Assembly (NCBI RefSeq): GCF_001434975.1
Contig: NZ_AZEL01000047.1
Coordinates: forward strand, 82,115 to 146,114
Direction: 5' to 3'
Source of the DNA: Lactobacillus gallinarum DSM 10532 = JCM 2011
Lineage (GTDB): Bacteria > Bacillota > Bacilli > Lactobacillales > Lactobacillaceae
Length of the DNA: 64,000 bases
The translations under genes and the position numbers were made by a program. The notes under the pieces were generated by a model. It did no database searches and had not been told where the DNA came from. It worked only from the letters and a program-made list of their open reading frames with translations. Shown in pieces: positions 1-7,478 of the stretch. Position 1 is the first letter of the stretch. Every line of letters starts with the position of its first letter.

Positions 1-1323
1 CTCTTTTATTTTAGGATTCTGCCACTTGCCTAATCCTTTTTCTAAGATGTTCACGGCCGCATTCCAATCACGAATATGGTGCGTTCGACAGATTGGACAA
101 GTCCATTCCCGATCCTTAAGGGTTAATTTCTTATAACCGTTTTGCCCCATAATACTGCCACATTGATGGCATCTTTGGGTGGTGTACTTAGGATCAATTG
201 TTAGAAATTCTTTGCCATATAGATCTGCCTTATAAGCCAGCATGTTCAGGAAACTACGCCAGCCAACATCAGAAATGGCTTGAGACAAGGCATGATTCTT
301 TAACAGATTTCTGCTTCTTAGTTCCTCGGCAACTACTAAATCGTGGTTTTTGATTAGTGCAGTTGAGAGTACTTGCAAGAAGTCATTACGCTGTCTTCTG
401 ATCTTGTCGTGCAGTTTAGCTACTACCAAGCGCTGTTTTTGATAGTTTTTTGCTAGCCGCAAATTGCGTCCTCCTTTTTTAGCCCGGCGCTGCCTGCGAG
501 ACAAGACACGTTGGGTATGGGCAAGCTTCTTTTTTGCTTTACAGTAAAAACGTGGATTGACAACCATTGATCCATTTGACTCCGTTAAGAAATTATCAAG
601 GTTAAGGTCAATGCCAATTTGACTCTGCGTCTTAGGCAATTCCTTGACAAAAGCAGTATCGCTGCCTAACTGCATAGACAGGTAGAATTGGTCATCAGCG
701 GTCTTTTTTATCGTCACTGTTCCAATACGAGTTGGAATATGATTAACCAGACGCTCTTTGATTAGCTTTCTAAAGCCGGCAATGCGGACAATTCCCAGCT
801 TAGGCAATTTAATATGCTTAGCATCAATAAACCTAGCCGTCCCGTTATCAAGAAAAGCTTCTTTTTGCTTAGGGTATTGACAGTTGGTTTGGTATGACCA
901 GTCGCTGCGTTTTTTGTGAAAAGTCGGAATTCCATGCCCAATCTTGCGATAGTTGTTCCAAGCCTTCTGGTAGTTCTGAATCGCATTGGCAAGAGCGAGG
1001 CTATCAATTTCTTTAACGCGTAAAAAGCTATAAGCATCACGAATATTCTTAGGCTTAGCCAATAATTCATTATTGATGACTACTGTTTCTGCCAGTTGGA
1101 CTTCATAGCTATTAAGAGCAGAAAAGGCAAAAGATATTGTTTGATATTGTCTAACAGCTAAGTAGTGCTTAGCATGATAATTGCTTCGATTGCGTCCTAC
1201 ATAAGAGTTGTAGACAAAGCGTTGCGCATCATAGTTTAGCTTGATGATTTTCTTTTGCTTAGAACTAGGATAAAAGCGTAGTTTGATACCAAAATGATAG
1301 GCTAAACTGCTCATTCTCTTCAT
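1..1323 (-). CDS. tnpB: RNA-guided endonuclease TnpB (IS200/IS605-type), 3' end beyond the window
   Basis: Reading the minus strand from ATG at 1323 gives one open frame of 441 codons that leaves the window without a stop. The C-terminal half has the TnpB signature in order: a RuvC-I segment IGIDLNLDNFLT, the RuvC-II glutamate in VVAEELRSRN, a zinc finger (RCHQCG then CPIC) and the RuvC-III aspartate in RDWNAAVN, so the nuclease looks catalytically intact. TnpB proteins are transposon-encoded, RNA-guided DNA nucleases whose guide RNA overlaps the 3' end of the gene; that part lies outside the window. An internal ATG at 1314 is an alternative start. No TnpA transposase is seen upstream, as in IS1341-type elements. 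Confidence 0.9.
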   Translation of the reverse strand, partial: MKRMSSLAYHFGIKLRFYPSSKQKKIIKLNYDAQRFVYNSYVGRNRSNYHAKHYLAVRQYQTISFAFSALNSYEVQLAETVVINNELLAKPKNIRDAYSFLRVKEIDSLALANAIQNYQKAWNNYRKIGHGIPTFHKKRSDWSYQTNCQYPKQKEAFLDNGTARFIDAKHIKLPKLGIVRIAGFRKLIKERLVNHIPTRIGTVTIKKTADDQFYLSMQLGSDTAFVKELPKTQSQIGIDLNLDNFLTESNGSMVVNPRFYCKAKKKLAHTQRVLSRRQRRAKKGGRNLRLAKNYQKQRLVVAKLHDKIRRQRNDFLQVLSTALIKNHDLVVAEELRSRNLLKNHALSQAISDVGWRSFLNMLAYKADLYGKEFLTIDPKYTTQRCHQCGSIMGQNGYKKLTLKDREWTCPICRTHHIRDWNAAVNILEKGLGKWQNPKIKE

Positions 1324-1399
1324 GATTTCGCCTCCTCATAGATTAGATATTTATATTTTACAGGATAAGCGAACATATGTCTCTATTTTTTTAATAAAA

Positions 1400-1421
1400 A
1401 AGCTGACTGCTAGGTCAGCTT
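1400..1421 (-). terminator. Hairpin with T-run on the minus strand, upstream of tnpB
   Basis: A perfect 8-bp dyad (AAGCTGAC/GTCAGCTT) with a 6-nt loop is followed on the minus strand by a T-rich run. It has the shape of a rho-independent terminator and may insulate tnpB from read-through. Confidence 0.5.
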
Positions 1422-1431
1422 GGCCCTATCC

Positions 1432-1455
1432 ATCCCCGCATTAAAATACGGGGAT
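1432..1455. repeat. Palindrome, probable left end of the IS605-type element
   Basis: An imperfect palindrome (ATCCCCGCATT...TACGGGGAT) lies about 110 bp upstream of tnpB. IS200/IS605 elements carry subterminal hairpins recognised by TnpA instead of terminal inverted repeats, so this is a candidate left-end hairpin. The exact insertion boundary cannot be read from one copy. Confidence 0.4.
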
Positions 1456-1587
1456 TTTCGGGCGCTTTTCGTTAAAAACTTTGGCTCATTTTTGGATCTC
1501 AGATTGTTAGTAATAGTGTAAGATATCTGGCCGGCAGGTTGATTACAACAATTCAAATCAAATTATTAAATAAAGTAGGAGAAAATT

Positions 1588-1803
1588 ATGAACTTTGAAT
1601 TAGCAGAACAATCAATCCAATATACATTTGGCAATAAGAGATACACTAACGGACTTAAGAGTCGCATGATCAAGAACGTGAAGAAGGGCGCTGCAGCTGA
1701 TGATCTCAAAAAAGTGGGTCAAGCAATTGCGGGCTTACAAGAAGACAGTCTTGACGATGTCATCTTAGTGCAAAAGCAACGCGTTATCGAAGCTGCTGAA
1801 TAA
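1588..1803 (+). CDS. DUF1659-like small protein
   Basis: This 71-residue protein has no signal peptide and no cysteines. The central stretch KGAAADDLKKVGQAIAGLQ, followed by a conserved-looking D-D-V segment, resembles the DUF1659 family of short Firmicutes proteins of unknown function. A good ribosome site (AGGAG, 7 nt upstream) supports the ATG. It is followed after 46 bp by a DUF2922-like gene on the same strand; the two families commonly occur as neighbours and probably act together. No biochemical role can be given. Confidence 0.75.
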   Translation: MNFELAEQSIQYTFGNKRYTNGLKSRMIKNVKKGAAADDLKKVGQAIAGLQEDSLDDVILVQKQRVIEAAE

Positions 1804-1849
1804 TAAGACGGGAACTGGACCACTATATAAGGAAATAAGGAGAAAATAA

Positions 1850-2119
1850 ATGGCTACAACTACTAAAACTTTGAAATTAACTTTTTTAAATGGTGAAAAG
1901 AAGAAGAACAGTATTACGTTGGGGGATGCACTAGATAACCTTACTGAAGAACAAGTTCGTCAAGCGATGAACACTATTGCATCAGCTAACGTCTTTGAGA
2001 AAGACGGTGTTGCATATTACGAAACTCCACAATCTGCTTCATATGTTGAACGTACTGTTAGTGACATCTTTAATGATGGCGCAAATTCTGAATTAGCATC
2101 TGCTGATAAGCAAGACTAA
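1850..2119 (+). CDS. DUF2922-like small protein
   Basis: This 89-residue protein is likely cytoplasmic. It starts with KTLKLTFLNGEKKKNSITL, continues with LTEEQVRQAMNTIASANVF and ends in a segment around YVERTVSDIF, which is the layout of DUF2922 proteins (a beta hairpin, a helix and a terminal V-E-R-T/S motif). AAGGAG lies 8 nt before the ATG. It forms a two-gene unit with the DUF1659-like gene, ended by a strong terminator at about 2290. Function unknown. Confidence 0.8.
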   Translation: MATTTKTLKLTFLNGEKKKNSITLGDALDNLTEEQVRQAMNTIASANVFEKDGVAYYETPQSASYVERTVSDIFNDGANSELASADKQD

Positions 2120-2411
2120 TCTGTCTTTGCTGTTAGAAATCATTCAAATAATTAGACAATTACATAGAAAATAAGATAACTACACACAAAAATGTTTTAA
2201 AGAAATCGTATAGAAATATTACTTTTTTCAGATGATTTTGTTATATGTTTGTAAAATTTAAAAAATGAATAAAAAATTAAAGGCGGACGGAAGTCCGCCT
2301 TTTCTTGTTATGACTACGATTGAATTAATTGAAAAGTTGAGGGAGGCGAAAATGCGCGGCGGGGTAAGAAAGTGGCAAATATTACAAAAAGGAATTTTCG
2401 ATTAATTTAAC
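2120..2411. other. AT-rich intergenic region before the S-layer promoter
   Basis: No gene is seen. It holds a terminator (2279-2305) and a 17-base segment at 2211-2227 that is repeated upstream of the glucosaminidase gene at 8811-8827. The stretch 2330-2400 shows no further recognisable element. Confidence 0.5.
2279..2305 (+). terminator. Terminator of the DUF1659/DUF2922 unit
   Basis: Perfect stem AAAGGCGGAC/GTCCGCCTTT with a GGAA loop, followed by TTC. Confidence 0.9.
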
Positions 2412-2440
2412 TTGCTATTTTTTGCCCAGGTTAGTACAAT
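2412..2440 (+). promoter_or_regulatory. Promoter of the + strand S-layer gene
   Basis: TTGCTA, a 17-bp spacer and TACAAT give a good vegetative promoter 197 bp before the ATG, leaving a long leader. The match to the silent copy begins only at 2463, so this promoter lies outside the duplicated segment and should drive whichever slp gene is placed behind it. Confidence 0.8.
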
Positions 2441-2462
2441 ATGAGTCGTGGTAAGTAATAGG

Positions 2463-2730
2463 ACGTGCTTCAGGCATGACGCCTGTACGCATGCTGATCC
2501 TTCAGCAAGACTACTACCTCGCGAGAGTTATAAACTCGTGGATCCTGCTTCGAAGGGTTTTGTACATTATAGGCTCCTATCACATGCTGAACCTATGGCC
2601 TATTACATTTTTATATTTCAAGGAGGAAAAGACCACATGAAGAAAAATTTAAGAATCGTTAGCGCTGCTGCTGCTGCTTTGCTTGCTGTTGCTCCAGTTG
2701 CTGCTTCTGCTGTTTCTGTTAACGCTGCAG
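2463..2730 (+). repeat. Left 5' arm of the S-layer inverted repeat
   Basis: The leader, the ribosome site (AAGGAGG) and the signal-peptide codons up to about 2730 are repeated with roughly 90% identity, inverted, at about 7030-7302. Short dyads (AGGCATGACGCCT, GCTGATCCTTCAGC) in the leader could form the structured 5' UTR known to stabilise Lactobacillus slp mRNA. Confidence 0.85.
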
Positions 2731-4016
2731 ACTCATCAGCTGTAACCACTGCTACTAACACTGCAGCTACTAACAACAATGTATCACTTAACTTAAATGG
2801 TGCAGGTGATACTGCTAATAATGCTGCTAATACTGTTAACGTATCATCAAACTTTAGTTTAAACGCACCAGTTAAGGATACTAATAATAACGTTACTGCT
2901 AATGCTACTCTTGGTGGTGAATTAACTGCTACTCTTAATGGTACTACTGTATCAGCAAGTTTAGCTGATGCTGCACAAGACGTAACTGTATCTGAGGGTA
3001 AGACTAACTTCTACAGCTACAACAAGGATACTAAGAAGGTTGAAAACAAGTTAAACGATGTTGTAGCAGGTAATGACTACACGCTTACCCTTACTAACAT
3101 GGGCTTTAGCTTTGGTTCATCAATGAAGAACAAGACCATTACTGTTAAGGTTGCTAAGGGTGCTACCCTTAATGGTAAAACTGGTGACGTTCAAGTAACT
3201 TTAGATCAATACGGTAATGCTACTGGTTTGACTTACACTCAAACTCTTCACGCATACAACCAAAGTGTTACCAACGCAGTTTACTTCATTAATGTTAACA
3301 GTGGTACCACTGAAACCAAGGGTACTTGGATGACTCTTGCAAATGATGGCAAATTAAATGTAAGTTCAGTTCTTGACTCACTTACTAAGCAATACGAGGC
3401 TGTTCAATACAGCAAGAATGCTTTCAACAAGATTAACATTAGTACTACTCCTGCAGATGTAACTGCCGAACTTAAGAAGGCCGGTGTTGATGTTGATGCT
3501 AGTGGTAACTTCACTGCACCTGACACTTTCACTGTAACTTTAAATGCTAAGTCAGACGTTAACGGTAAGACTGCTTCATTACCTGTAGTTGTAACTGTTC
3601 CAAACGGCAAGGTAACTACTGTTCCAAGTCAACCTAAGACTATTATGCACAACGCATACTTCTACGACAAGAACGCTAAGCGTGTTGGTACTGACAAGTT
3701 GACTCGTTACAACTCAGTAACTGTTTCACCTAAGACTACTACCATCAACGGCAAGGCTTACTACGAAGTAGTTGAAAACGGCAAGCTTTCAGGCAAGTTC
3801 ATCAACGCTGACAACATCGATGGTACTAAGCGTACTTTGAAGCACAACGCTTACGTTTACGCATCATCAAAGAAGCGTGCTAACAAGGTTGTTCTTAAGA
3901 AGGGTGAAACTGTAACTACTTACGGTGGTTCATACACATTCAAGAACGGCAAGAAGTACTACAAGATCGGTAACGACACTAAGAAGACTTACGTTAAGGT
4001 TGCAAACTTTGACTAA
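2637..4016 (+). CDS. slpA: S-layer protein precursor, expressed copy
   Basis: This 459-residue secreted precursor forms the paracrystalline surface array. It starts with a signal peptide (MKKNLRIVSAAAAALLAVAP...) likely cleaved after VNA near residue 31. The middle (about 35-315) is Thr/Asn/Val-rich beta protein with no cysteine. The last 125 residues hold two SLAP repeats (TIMHNAYFYDKNAKRVGT and LKHNAYVYASSKKRANK) that bind the cell wall. The start at 2637 is chosen over an upstream in-frame ATG-like extension because AAGGAGG lies 10 nt before it and the signal peptide begins there. A promoter and a strong terminator bracket it. The symbol is given by analogy with L. acidophilus. Confidence 0.92.
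   Translation: MKKNLRIVSAAAAALLAVAPVAASAVSVNAADSSAVTTATNTAATNNNVSLNLNGAGDTANNAANTVNVSSNFSLNAPVKDTNNNVTANATLGGELTATLNGTTVSASLADAAQDVTVSEGKTNFYSYNKDTKKVENKLNDVVAGNDYTLTLTNMGFSFGSSMKNKTITVKVAKGATLNGKTGDVQVTLDQYGNATGLTYTQTLHAYNQSVTNAVYFINVNSGTTETKGTWMTLANDGKLNVSSVLDSLTKQYEAVQYSKNAFNKINISTTPADVTAELKKAGVDVDASGNFTAPDTFTVTLNAKSDVNGKTASLPVVVTVPNGKVTTVPSQPKTIMHNAYFYDKNAKRVGTDKLTRYNSVTVSPKTTTINGKAYYEVVENGKLSGKFINADNIDGTKRTLKHNAYVYASSKKRANKVVLKKGETVTTYGGSYTFKNGKKYYKIGNDTKKTYVKVANFD
3621..4016 (+). repeat. Left 3' arm of the S-layer inverted repeat (SLAP region)
   Basis: The 396 bases encoding the wall-binding C-terminus match the corresponding part of the opposite slp gene (5797-6195, inverted) closely, while the coding sequence between the arms has diverged. 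Confidence 0.85.
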
Positions 4017-4063
4017 TATTCTTGGTCAACAAGATAGCTAGTACACGCTAACTAAATAAAGGG

Positions 4064-4090
4064 AAAACGAGGCATTTGCCTCGTTTTTTC
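4064..4090 (+). terminator. Terminator of the + strand S-layer gene
   Basis: Stem AAAACGAGGCA/TGCCTCGTTTT followed by T-run. The opposite slp gene has the same hairpin at 5746-5770. Confidence 0.92.
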
Positions 4091-4165
4091 TTTTGCACTA
4101 AAAAAGCCGACACGCTTCATGCATGCCAGCTTCTAGGAACTATTTTACTTAATTACAATTTTTAC

Positions 4166-4986
4166 TTAATAATTTTCTTCTACTAGCTTCTTAATCTCAT
4201 CGCTAGATAAATCGTTACTGTAATCTTGCAATACTTTTTCAAAAATCACTTCAGAAGAAAGATCAACTTGCTTTAATGCCTGAATTAACGTAATTGCATC
4301 TCCTATAGCTTTCTTTTTAGTAGCCTTTTCTGCTGCCTTCATCGCAACCTGATTCATTTCATAAGCCAACTTATCCATGTCATCGACCCACTTTCCACTA
4401 TTAACATAATGATCGATATCCTTTTGCAAGTCGGCAATATAGCCTTGAGCATGGTTAATTACGCCATTCATATAATCCAAGAAATCCAACATCTTTTGGT
4501 TAAGATCGCGGTTCTTGCCCTTAGAGTTGAAAACTTTGATATGCATGCCTGCGTTAAATTCTATAGTCTTGGTCTTGCGATCAAAGAAATCGAATTCATA
4601 CATGCTTTCACCCTGATCGAATGGATCATACGTACAGAAAAACACAACGTAAGTAGATTTAAGCTTAGTGTAAGGTTGGCCCGATTTCAAAGTGAAGTTG
4701 ATCAACCCCGCAGCGTAATACTGCATGCGTTCTGCTTATTAGTCGTCTGCATTTCGATGTCATAGATACGACCTTCGTCATCTTGTGCCCAGACATCTAA
4801 GCGAAAGTTTTTGCTCTCAAGACCAATGTTGCCGTCATATTGAGTGATTACATTAATCTTCTGCAAATTCAACTCAGGATAAGCACGGCGGAGCAGCTCT
4901 AGGCAATTTTTCTTCTTGCTCATCACATGGCCAAATACCAGATCTTGCGTAATGCCAGGATATCGAGTTATTCTTTTTCTCGTATT
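4166..4986 (-). pseudogene. Rpn-family PD-(D/E)XK nuclease remnant, frameshifted and 5' truncated
   Basis: Two minus-strand frames together spell one protein. From about 4986 to 4727 the frame gives PGITQDLVFGHVMSKKKN and then FRLDVWAQDDEGRIYDIEMQ, the D...E-x-Q nuclease core of the Rpn/transposase_31-like family. Near 4727-4735 the frame shifts, probably by a small deletion, and continues from 4726 as MQYYAAGLINFTLKSGQPYTKL and STYVVFFCTYDPF to a stop at 4166. Upstream the reading frame closes at a TAA at 4987-4989 without any start codon. Intact members are recombination-promoting nucleases; this copy is unlikely to work. It sits inside the S-layer segment. Confidence 0.8.
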
Positions 4987-5072
4987 TTACCTCATAATAG
5001 CTCGTACATCAGTAAAATAGTCCCCACTATTTAATACGCAAAAAAGTGGCATTTTTTTGTGAGAAAATATAT

Positions 5073-5471
5073 TTATTTAACCAGCATCTTGCGAAGCTTA
5101 ACCAACAAATCATGCTTGAGGCGAGTGAGGGTTCTGCGTGAGGTGCCGTATTCCGCGGCTAATTGTGTGATCTTCTTGTCAGAGAGTAGGTGCTCGTAGA
5201 AAATAATCTGCTCCATCTCGGTCAACTTGTTAACTTCTTGCTTCAAGACAACTAAGTTGTTCCAATCGGCTTTTTCGCCAAGATCGTAGGCCTCATCCAT
5301 GTCAGTGTTGCGTTCACACACGCGTTGTTTACGCTTCAATCGATTCAGCGTCTGCCAGAGAACCTTCTTGAAGCTTAACTTATCAATTTCCGTGCGAGCC
5401 TTTTCGGTAGCTAATTCTTCGAGCATTTCGGCGTAAATGATCAGATCTTCTTGAAATAGATCCTCATACAA
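5073..5471 (-). CDS. Sigma-70-like regulatory protein, start codon uncertain
   Basis: The 132 residues from a TTG at 5471 contain a region 2-like helix rich in acid and Leu, and a C-terminal helix-turn-helix (ITQLAAEYGTSRRTLTRLKH) typical of sigma region 4 or ComX-like factors. The same frame stays open upstream to 5582 and reads like coding sequence (LEKGVPYGFRKAWENRKLVG, then LKAAHVRPDYH), but no ATG or GTG occurs before a TAA at 5583-5585. So either a TTG within the gene is used, leaving a short protein, or the gene has lost its start and is decaying. No ribosome site precedes 5471. Target genes are unknown. Confidence 0.6.
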   Translation of the reverse strand: MYEDLFQEDLIIYAEMLEELATEKARTEIDKLSFKKVLWQTLNRLKRKQRVCERNTDMDEAYDLGEKADWNNLVVLKQEVNKLTEMEQIIFYEHLLSDKKITQLAAEYGTSRRTLTRLKHDLLVKLRKMLVK

Positions 5472-5700
5472 GTGGTAATCAGGGCGGACATGTGCAGCCT
5501 TGAGTGCTCCACCAACTAACTTACGATTTTCCCATGCTTTTCTAAAACCGTAAGGAACTCCTTTTTCTAATGTTTTAGGAAATTAAATTAAGGAATAATT
5601 CATCCTTACACAAACTATTTTACGGTCTCACATGTTTATATTAATATGCATAAATATAAGGTTTATGTTATTTATTAGTTATGAATTATAGAAAACGTAT

Positions 5701-5735
5701 AAAAAGCCCATGATTATTGAGATCATGAGCTTTTT
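5701..5735. terminator. Bidirectional terminator-like hairpin
   Basis: AAAAAGC...CATGAT/ATCATG...GCTTTTT, with A- and T-runs on either side. A close relative of the sequence recurs at 7449-7478. Confidence 0.6.
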
Positions 5736-5745
5736 AGTGCAAAAG

Positions 5746-5770
5746 AAAAAACGAGGCAATGCCTCGTTTT
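5746..5770 (-). terminator. Terminator of the silent S-layer gene
   Basis: Same stem as at 4064-4090 (AAAACGAGGCA/TGCCTCGTTTT), here oriented for the minus strand. Confidence 0.88.
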
Positions 5771-5796
5771 CTCGCTTAGTCAATGTTGGCTAATTT

Positions 5797-6195
5797 TTAT
5801 TCAAAGTTAGCAACCTTAACGTAAGTCTTCTTAGTGTCGTTACCGATCTTGTAGTACTTCTTGCCGTTCTTGAAGGTGTAAGCACCACCGTAAGTAGTTA
5901 CTTCAGTACCCTTCTTAAGAACAACCTTGTTAGCACGCTTCTTTGAAGTCTTGTAAACGTATGCGTTGTGCTTCAAAGTACGCTTAGTACCGTCGATGTT
6001 GTCAGCGTTGATGTACTTGCCAGTTGCCTTGCCGTTTTCGATTACTTCGTAGTATTCGATACCGTTTGAGAACTTAGTAGTGTTCATAGCAACAGTTACA
6101 GTGTTGTAACGAGTTACCTTGTCAGTACCAACACGCTTAGCGTCCTTGTCGTAGAAGTATGCGTTGTGCATAATAGTCTTGCTTTGACTTGGAAC
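5797..6195 (-). repeat. Right 3' arm of the S-layer inverted repeat
   Basis: Inverted counterpart of 3621-4016, coding for the SLAP wall-binding region. Confidence 0.85.
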
Positions 6196-7128
6196 AGTTG
6201 CTGGAGTAGGGTTTACACCGTTTGGTACGTTAACAGTTACAGGTAAAGTTGCAGTAGCGTCGTTCTTAGGTGAAGTTGCAGTCAAGTTGAAAGTGAATGA
6301 CTTAGGTGCAACAAAACAACCGTAAGCGTCAACATCAATGTTCATAGCCTTAAGAGCTGATTTAATGTTAGCTGTAGTGTCGAAAGCAAGCTTGTTACCA
6401 TATTGCATTGCAACGTAGCCGTTACCCTTGTTTTCTAATGGGCTAACAGCTTGAGCAACGTTCATCTTACCTGCGTTTGAGCCAGCGTATAATTGAATGC
6501 TTGCTGAAGTTACAGGTGCACCAGTAGTAACATTGAACCAACTAACAATTTCAGGGTTAGCGAAGTTCTTGGCAGTTATAGGGAAGATTACGTATGATAA
6601 AGTTACAACACCATCTTTGTTAAGTTGTACTTCTTGTGAACGTCCATCTTTACCATTGTAGCCAAAGTGTGATCCGTTATCTGGGAAAGTCAAAGTAACT
6701 TTCTTGTTAGCATTTTGTGAACCAAAGTTTAAAGAAACGTTGTTCATACCAACTTTATATTCTGTACCAGCATCAGCTGAAGTTACGTCTTGTAAGTCGG
6801 TAACTTTATTTGCATCTGAAACAGTACCCTTGTAGAGACTTACTTCAGTAGACTTAGGATCTAAGTTAGCAGTAGCAGTAGTACCGTCAATAGTAGCAGT
6901 AAATGATACTGAAATTGAAGCCTTAACGCTGTTACCTACAGCAGTATTTAATGAAACGTTTGGCTTAACATTTACAGCAGCATTTGAAGTTGGTAATTTT
7001 ACACCACCAAGTTGAGTAGCAGTAGTAACGGCAGCAGCGTTAACAGTGATTACAGCAGAAGCAGCAACAGGAGCAACAGCTAATAAAGCAGCAGCAGCAG
7101 CGCTAACAATTCTTAAATTTTTCTTCAT
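5797..7128 (-). CDS. slpB: S-layer protein precursor, apparently silent copy
   Basis: This 443-residue precursor has the same signal peptide start (MKKNLRIVSAAAAALLAVAP) and the same C-terminal pair of SLAP repeats (TIMHNAYFYDKDAKRVGT, LKHNAYVYKTSKKRANK) as the + strand copy, but a largely different middle region (about residues 35-310). The start at 7128 follows AAGGAGG by 10 nt. Upstream of the shared leader no -35/-10 pair like that at 2412-2440 is seen, so transcription is expected only after inversion. One cysteine (DAYGCFVAP, around residue 276) is unusual, since lactobacillar S-layer proteins normally lack cysteine. The symbol follows the L. acidophilus convention. Confidence 0.9.
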   Translation of the reverse strand: MKKNLRIVSAAAAALLAVAPVAASAVITVNAAAVTTATQLGGVKLPTSNAAVNVKPNVSLNTAVGNSVKASISVSFTATIDGTTATANLDPKSTEVSLYKGTVSDANKVTDLQDVTSADAGTEYKVGMNNVSLNFGSQNANKKVTLTFPDNGSHFGYNGKDGRSQEVQLNKDGVVTLSYVIFPITAKNFANPEIVSWFNVTTGAPVTSASIQLYAGSNAGKMNVAQAVSPLENKGNGYVAMQYGNKLAFDTTANIKSALKAMNIDVDAYGCFVAPKSFTFNLTATSPKNDATATLPVTVNVPNGVNPTPATVPSQSKTIMHNAYFYDKDAKRVGTDKVTRYNTVTVAMNTTKFSNGIEYYEVIENGKATGKYINADNIDGTKRTLKHNAYVYKTSKKRANKVVLKKGTEVTTYGGAYTFKNGKKYYKIGNDTKKTYVKVANFE

Positions 7129-7302
7129 GTGGTCTTTTCCTCCTTGAAATAAAAAAATGTAATAGGCCATAGGTTCAGCATGGAAAGGAGCCTATAATGT
7201 ACAAAACTCTTCAAAGCAAGATCCATGAGTCTATAACTCTCATGAGGTAGTAGTCATTGCTGAAGAATCAGCATGCGTACAGGCGTCATGCCTGAAGCAC
7301 GT
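7030..7302 (-). repeat. Right 5' arm of the S-layer inverted repeat
   Basis: Inverted counterpart of 2463-2730. On the minus strand the match starts exactly at ACGTGCTTCAGGC and runs through the leader, ribosome site and signal peptide; sequence beyond 7302 is unrelated to that upstream of 2463. Confidence 0.85.
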
Positions 7303-7475
7303 ATATTGTGTACGTGATCCTTAAATTTGATTTTAGTGGAGTGATTTTTCGTCTTATATGCTAGGGGTGGATTGGGTGGGTTTATTCCGCCGCGTGTAAT
7401 CCGGGTCTGAAGATAGAGGATGTTAAGCGTAAGGGATGCAAAAGAAAAAGCCCATGATTTTGAGTAATCATGAGC
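7303..7475. other. Intergenic sequence upstream of the silent slp gene
   Basis: No gene seen. A G-rich patch lies near 7361-7380 and a terminator hairpin at 7449-7478. No convincing minus-strand promoter reads into the slp leader. Confidence 0.5.
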
Positions 7476-7478
7476 TTA
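7449..7478 (-). terminator. Terminator of the Panacea-linked gene pair
   Basis: AAGCTCATGATT...AATCATGGGCTTTTT on the minus strand, overlapping the stop codon at 7476. Confidence 0.75.

Larger units (their letters stand above)
5583..5796. other. Intergenic stretch between the sigma-like gene and the silent slp gene
   Basis: AT-rich with no coding potential seen. It contains two hairpins at its right end (5701-5735 and 5746-5770). Confidence 0.5.
2463..7302. other. Putative invertible S-layer switch segment
   Basis: Two slp genes face each other; their leaders, signal sequences and C-terminal coding parts are inverted repeats, while the middles are diverged. Recombination between the 5' arms would flip about 4.8 kb and connect the other gene to the promoter at 2412-2440. 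This mirrors the slpA/slpB inversion described in L. acidophilus. No invertase gene is seen nearby, so the recombinase would act in trans or the exchange would be homologous. Confidence 0.7.

Noticed and set aside
762-1070. Minus-strand frame of 102 codons inside the left-end element
   Set aside because: It is an alternative frame of tnpB, which reads continuously through this region with all family motifs.
2448-2636. N-terminal extension of the + strand S-layer gene
   Set aside because: The extension covers the structured leader and precedes the AAGGAGG site; the signal peptide begins at 2637.
4409-4765. Plus-strand frame of 118 codons
   Set aside because: It is antisense to the Rpn remnant, has no ribosome site and no recognisable pattern.
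7361-7380. G-rich patch as a possible G-quadruplex
   Set aside because: Only three runs of three or more G plus a GG; too weak to claim without experimental data.
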